From contig JALOBC010000024.1 of NCBI GenBank assembly GCA_023228465.1, positions 1 through 40,599 on the forward strand: DNA of 40,599 nucleotides. Direction: 5' to 3'. Source of the stretch: Dokdonella sp. (GTDB taxonomy: Bacteria > Pseudomonadota > Gammaproteobacteria > Xanthomonadales > Rhodanobacteraceae). A program made the position numbers and the translations under genes. Position 1 is the stretch's first letter. Every line of letters starts with the position of its first letter. The notes beneath the pieces are model-generated. The model was not told the DNA's origin. It searched no databases and saw nothing but the letters and a program-made list of their open reading frames with translations. Shown here one piece after another: positions 37,214 through 40,599 of the stretch.

Positions 37214-39613
37214 ATGCGCGCCCACTCCTTCCGCCTGCTGCTGACCTGCCTGCTCGCGCTGGGGTTGCCTTGTCTGGTCGCGGCCCAACCTGCTCCGGCG
37301 CCCACGGGGGCGGCCGTGCTCGGCAGCTCGCCAAAGAGCTACGAAGAAGCCCGCCAGCGGCTCGCCGACATCCGCAAGCAGCTGGCCGCGGAAGGCCCGC
37401 TGGAGGATGCCGCACTGCTGCGCCTGCGCGAAACGGCGCTCGGCATCGGCGCCCAGGCGGAAGCCGTCATCGCCGATCGCGCGCCCAGGCTGGCGGCGCT
37501 CGAGGCGCGCCTGGCCGAACTTGGTCCGGCGCCTGAAAGCGGGGGCGAGGTCCGCGACATCGCCGCACAGCGCGCCGAGCTCGACAAGCAGCGCAGCGCC
37601 CTCGACGCTGAAATCAAGCGCGCCAGGCTGATCGCGCTCGACAGCCAGCAACTGGCCGCGCAGATTGTCGAGGCGCGCCGCGCGAGCTTCCAGGCCATGC
37701 TCTCCGAGCGCACCGCCTCACCGGTCCTGCCGGCGTTCTGGAAGGCGCTCGCCGACGGGCTCGGGCGCGACCGCGAACGGGTCGCTGGACTGGCGCGCGG
37801 CATCGCCGGCGCGCTGGCCGAAGCGGTCCAGCCGGACAACCGGCGCTTCGCGATCGGCGGGATCCTGGTCGGCCTGCTGCTGCTTGGGGGCAGCCGTTGG
37901 TGGTTCGAGCGCCTGCTGCTGCGGCTGGGCACCCGTCGCGTGCCGCCGGGGCCGTTGCGCCGCTCGGCGCTGGCGCTGGCCATCGTCGCGACCACCACGC
38001 TGTCGGCGGCCCTGGCTGCCCGTGCCACCATTGCCGGACTCGGCTGGCACGGCGCCTTCACCGGCGCCGAGCGGTCACTGGTGCAGTCGATCGTCGCGGC
38101 GGTGTTCTACGGCGCCTTCGTCGCCGGACTTGGGCGCGCGTTGCTGTCCGCCTCGCGACCCTCCTGGCGGCTGGTGCCGATGAGCGACGCGGTGGCACGC
38201 CGGCTGCGCCCCTTGCCGGGCCTGTTCGGAATGGCGGTCGCGTTCGGCATCCTGCAGCAGCGGGTGGCGACGCTGGTCGGCGCGAGCCTGGCTGCCACCA
38301 TTGCCGGCAGCCTGCTGGTGGCCGTGCTGTACGCGGGCCTGGTGGCCTTCGGGCTGGTGCGTGCGGCGCGCACGTCCGCAGTTCCGCAGGTGGACGACGA
38401 CGCGGCGCGGCCGCGTCGGCCGGGCTGGGTCGGTGCGCTGCTGGGATTGCTGTGGCTGGGGGCGATCGCGACCTTCATTGCCGCCCTGCTCGGCTACGTG
38501 GCGCTGGCCCAGCAGATCGCACGACAGATGCTGGGCCTGGGCATCATCGCGGCGAGCTTCTACCTGCTGGTGCGGTTCACCGAGGACGCCTTCGGCGCCA
38601 TGGCCTGCTCGCGGGCGCCGTGGCTGCGCCAGACACTCGGTCTCGAGCAGCGCGCGATCGACCAGGCCGTGGTGGTCGCCTCTGGACTCCTGCGCCTGGT
38701 CGCGTTCGTGCTCGGCCTGCTCGCCGCGCTGGCGCCCTTCGGCGGCGATCCGGGCGCCCTGTTCGCGCAGCTCGGCCAGGCGCGCGCGGTACTGCGCATC
38801 GGCGAGCTCAAGCTGACGCCCGGTACGCTGCTGGGCGCGGTGGCGGTGTTCGTGGCCGGCATCCTCGCCATCCGCCTGCTGCAGCGCTGGCTGGTGCGCC
38901 GCTTCCTGCCGACCACGCGGCTGGAGCCGGCGATGGCCGGCTCGATCAGCACGCTGTCGGGCTACGCCGGCGGCGTGGTGGTATTCGCCATGGCGCTGTC
39001 GGCGCTGGGCGTCGGCCTGGAACGGGTCACCTGGGTGGCCAGCGCGCTGTCGGTGGGCATCGGCTTCGGCCTGCAGGCGATCGTGCAGAACTTCGTTTCC
39101 GGGTTGATCCTGCTGATCGAGCGTCCGGTCAAGGTGGGCGACTGGGTGGTGCTCGGCGACACCGAGGGCGACATCAAGCGGATCAGCGTGCGCGCCACGG
39201 AGATCCAGATCTTCGACCGCTCGACGGTCATCGTGCCCAATTCCGAGCTCATCACCAAGAGCGTGCGCAACGTGACGCTGGCCAACGCGCAGGGCCGCGT
39301 GCGCCTGCGCCTGCCGCTGCCGCTGGACGCCGATGTCGAGGCGGTGCGGCGCATCGTGCTCGAGGCGATCGCCGCGCACCCGAATCTCCTCGCCGCACCC
39401 GCACCGAGCGTGCTGCTGGACGGCATCGAAGGCGCGAACCTGGTGATGCTCGCCACGGCCTACGTGCCGAGCCCACGCCGGGCAGTCGCGGTGCGCAGCG
39501 AGCTGCTGTTCGACATCCTCGCGCGCCTGCGCGGCGCCGGCATGTCGCTGGTGTCGCCCCACCACGTGCAGATGCGCGCGTCGGCCGGGGTGGCGCCGGC
39601 CTCGGAAGGATGA
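37214..39613 (+). CDS. Large MscS-family mechanosensitive channel with DUF3772 periplasmic domain
   Basis: A 799-residue inner-membrane protein. Residues 1-24 are a signal peptide. About 40-170 form a charged coiled-coil region (DUF3772) with many A, R, E and L heptads, expected in the periplasm. About ten hydrophobic segments follow from residue 210. The C-terminal third is the MscS core: the pore-lining helix and beta domain read SALSVGIGFGLQAIVQNFVSG, then LIERPVKVGDWVVLGDTEGD and STVIVPNSELITKSVRNVTL. Channels of this type open under membrane tension to release solutes during osmotic downshock. Length and layout resemble MscK/YbiO-type proteins rather than the short MscS. The gene starts 59 nt after the cytochrome gene and may be co-transcribed. 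Confidence 0.92.
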   Translation: MRAHSFRLLLTCLLALGLPCLVAAQPAPAPTGAAVLGSSPKSYEEARQRLADIRKQLAAEGPLEDAALLRLRETALGIGAQAEAVIADRAPRLAALEARLAELGPAPESGGEVRDIAAQRAELDKQRSALDAEIKRARLIALDSQQLAAQIVEARRASFQAMLSERTASPVLPAFWKALADGLGRDRERVAGLARGIAGALAEAVQPDNRRFAIGGILVGLLLLGGSRWWFERLLLRLGTRRVPPGPLRRSALALAIVATTTLSAALAARATIAGLGWHGAFTGAERSLVQSIVAAVFYGAFVAGLGRALLSASRPSWRLVPMSDAVARRLRPLPGLFGMAVAFGILQQRVATLVGASLAATIAGSLLVAVLYAGLVAFGLVRAARTSAVPQVDDDAARPRRPGWVGALLGLLWLGAIATFIAALLGYVALAQQIARQMLGLGIIAASFYLLVRFTEDAFGAMACSRAPWLRQTLGLEQRAIDQAVVVASGLLRLVAFVLGLLAALAPFGGDPGALFAQLGQARAVLRIGELKLTPGTLLGAVAVFVAGILAIRLLQRWLVRRFLPTTRLEPAMAGSISTLSGYAGGVVVFAMALSALGVGLERVTWVASALSVGIGFGLQAIVQNFVSGLILLIERPVKVGDWVVLGDTEGDIKRISVRATEIQIFDRSTVIVPNSELITKSVRNVTLANAQGRVRLRLPLPLDADVEAVRRIVLEAIAAHPNLLAAPAPSVLLDGIEGANLVMLATAYVPSPRRAVAVRSELLFDILARLRGAGMSLVSPHHVQMRASAGVAPASEG

Positions 39614-39631
39614 CGCGCGTACACGGATCCG

Positions 39632-39654
39632 CAGCGGCCGCAGCGGGGCCGCTG
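39632..39654 (+). terminator. Terminator-like hairpin after the channel gene
   Basis: CAGCGGCC (39632-39639) pairs perfectly with GGCCGCTG (39647-39654) around a 7-nt loop, 18 nt after the stop codon. No T-run follows. Confidence 0.35.
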
Positions 39655-39690
39655 AATACCCATGAGCCTCGACCGGGCACGTTGGCCGAT

Positions 39691-39721
39691 GGACGCGCCA
39701 ACCCACGTGGCCGGCGCGTCC
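39691..39721 (+). terminator. Second hairpin between the channel gene and the beta-helix gene
   Basis: GGACGCGCC (39691-39699) pairs perfectly with GGCGCGTCC (39713-39721) around a 13-nt loop. It may reinforce the preceding hairpin as a terminator, or be a dyad binding site for the downstream gene. No T-run follows. Confidence 0.3.
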
Positions 39722-39900
39722 GCGATCCTGCGCAAGCGGCGCGCCCGAACCCAGGTCACGTCGCATCAGGCAATCGCGGCGTGACCGGCGTCACAGGCGT
39801 TGCGGAACCGGTCGGCGGACGCTGCCGTCCGCGCGCGGCACACTGCGCGCCCGGCCACCCACCAGCGGGACTGGCTGCCCTCACTCACCGGAGATCGCCG

Positions 39901-40599
39901 ATGAAACGGACATTCACCCGCCTTGCCTGCGCCGCCATTGCCACGCTGCCACTGGCGTGTGCCCAGGCTGCCACCCTGACAGTCACCAGCCTGGCCGACG
40001 CCGGCAGCGGCAGCCTGCGCGCCGCGGTGTCGGATGCCAACGCTGCGCCGGGCCACGACAGCATCCGCTTCCAGGCCGGCCTCCAGGGCACGATTACGCT
40101 CACCCGCGAAATCCTGGTCACCGAATCGGTGTCGATCGAGGGCCCCGGCCCGAGCCGCCTGACCGTCGCCGGTTCGAACGCCAGCCGCCTGTTCCGCCTG
40201 GCCCGCGCCGGCGGTGCGCGCACCACCGTCGTGCTGGCTGGGCTGACTTTCGCCAACGGGCAGGCCAGCGATGGCGGCGGCGCCATCCTCGTCGAGGATG
40301 AGAACCTTATCGTGCGCAACGCCCTGTTCAGCGGCAACGTGGCAGAGACGCGCGGGGGCGCAATCCGCCACGCCCGGGGCGACCTCACCCTCGAGGATGT
40401 CGTCCTGCTCGGCAATCATGCCGGGGCGGGATCGAGCGGCGGTGCGATCGACTTCAGCAACAGCGGCACCCTGCGCCTGTTGCGTTGTGTGCTGCGCGAG
40501 AACACGGCCGGCTATGGTGGCGCCCTGCGCATGGGCTCAGCGTCCCGTCTGCAGGTCGAGGAGAGTCTTTTCATGGACAACGATGCTGCCTACCAGGGC
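39901..40599 (+). CDS. Secreted parallel beta-helix repeat protein, C-terminus cut by window edge
   Basis: The frame is open for 233 codons to the last base, so only the N-terminal part is seen. Residues 1-23 are a signal peptide (CAQA|ATL). The mature start TLTVTSLADAGSGSLRAAVSDANAAPGHDSI is the common opening of right-handed beta-helix surface proteins (CSLREA / choice-of-anchor Q group). Repeats follow in the form G-G-A-I-x-x-x-x-x-L-x-x-x-x-x-x-x-N-x-A (GGGAILVEDENLIVRNALFSGNVA, GGAIRHARGDLTLEDVVLLGNHA, GGAIDFSNSGTLRLLRCVLRENTA), each one rung of about 23-25 residues. The start ATG 39901 has GGAG 8 nt upstream. The role could be adhesion or polysaccharide binding, but I cannot tell. Confidence 0.85.
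   Translation, partial: MKRTFTRLACAAIATLPLACAQAATLTVTSLADAGSGSLRAAVSDANAAPGHDSIRFQAGLQGTITLTREILVTESVSIEGPGPSRLTVAGSNASRLFRLARAGGARTTVVLAGLTFANGQASDGGGAILVEDENLIVRNALFSGNVAETRGGAIRHARGDLTLEDVVLLGNHAGAGSSGGAIDFSNSGTLRLLRCVLRENTAGYGGALRMGSASRLQVEESLFMDNDAAYQG

Overview
The window is strongly GC-rich gammaproteobacterial DNA. Codon third positions are nearly all G or C, which also produces many long antisense open frames. The gene content and order point to the order Lysobacterales (Xanthomonadales), probably an aerobic, heterotrophic, environmental member. The main pointers are a ctaC-ctaD-(small protein)-ctaG-ctaE cluster with a divergent DUF2909 gene, SURF1, a CxxxC protein, ctaA and ctaB, together with a homodimeric-type aceE, a bifunctional putA and a FadL porin. 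This assignment is an inference from gene content, not from a marker gene. No rRNA, tRNA, CRISPR array, insertion sequence or phage gene was seen.

Layout. Positions 1-1361 (-) hold the N-terminal part of a secreted surface protein cut by the window edge. Positions 2117-2606 (+) hold a cold-shock protein with a long leader and a textbook terminator, then a 52-residue lysine-rich protein. Positions 2583-5533 (-) hold an MFS (MHS-type) transporter coupled by a 4-nt overlap to a phytoene-desaturase-like FAD oxidoreductase. Positions 5650-7244 (+) hold a phosphatase-like lipoprotein and a bile-acid:sodium-symporter-like carrier. Positions 7203-15321 (-) are a complete aa3 cytochrome c oxidase locus: subunits II, I and III, CuB insertion (CtaG), SURF1, a thioredoxin-like CxxxC membrane protein, and heme O and heme A synthases. 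One small DUF2909 membrane protein reads the other way inside it. Positions 15654-18836 (+) hold putA, and 19134-20465 (-) hold a FadL-type outer-membrane porin.

Positions 20604-26729 (-) form a compact five-gene NAD-linked soluble formate dehydrogenase operon, fdsG-fdsB-fdsA-fdhD(fdsC)-fdsD. A 685-residue secreted protein of unknown function (26856-28913, -) lies upstream of it. Positions 29152-31887 (+) hold a stand-alone aceE. A 681-nt gene-free stretch follows, then a secreted sulfatase with a C-terminal dockerin-like domain (32569-34806). This overlaps the start of an octaheme cytochrome c lipoprotein with HEAT/TPR-like repeats (34785-37154), followed by a large MscS-type channel with a DUF3772 region (37214-39613). 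The window ends inside a parallel beta-helix surface protein (39901-40599).

How they work together. PutA feeds electrons from proline to quinone and NAD. AceE feeds acetyl-CoA into the TCA cycle. Fds turns formate into NADH and CO2. The aa3 oxidase is a terminal electron sink. The least ordinary part is 32569-37154, where a probable periplasmic or extracellular sulfatase and an eight-heme lipoprotein share a 22-nt overlap, suggesting they act in one envelope process that I cannot name. Several other secreted proteins of unknown function (1-1361, 26856-28913, 39901-40599) add to an envelope-rich accessory content.
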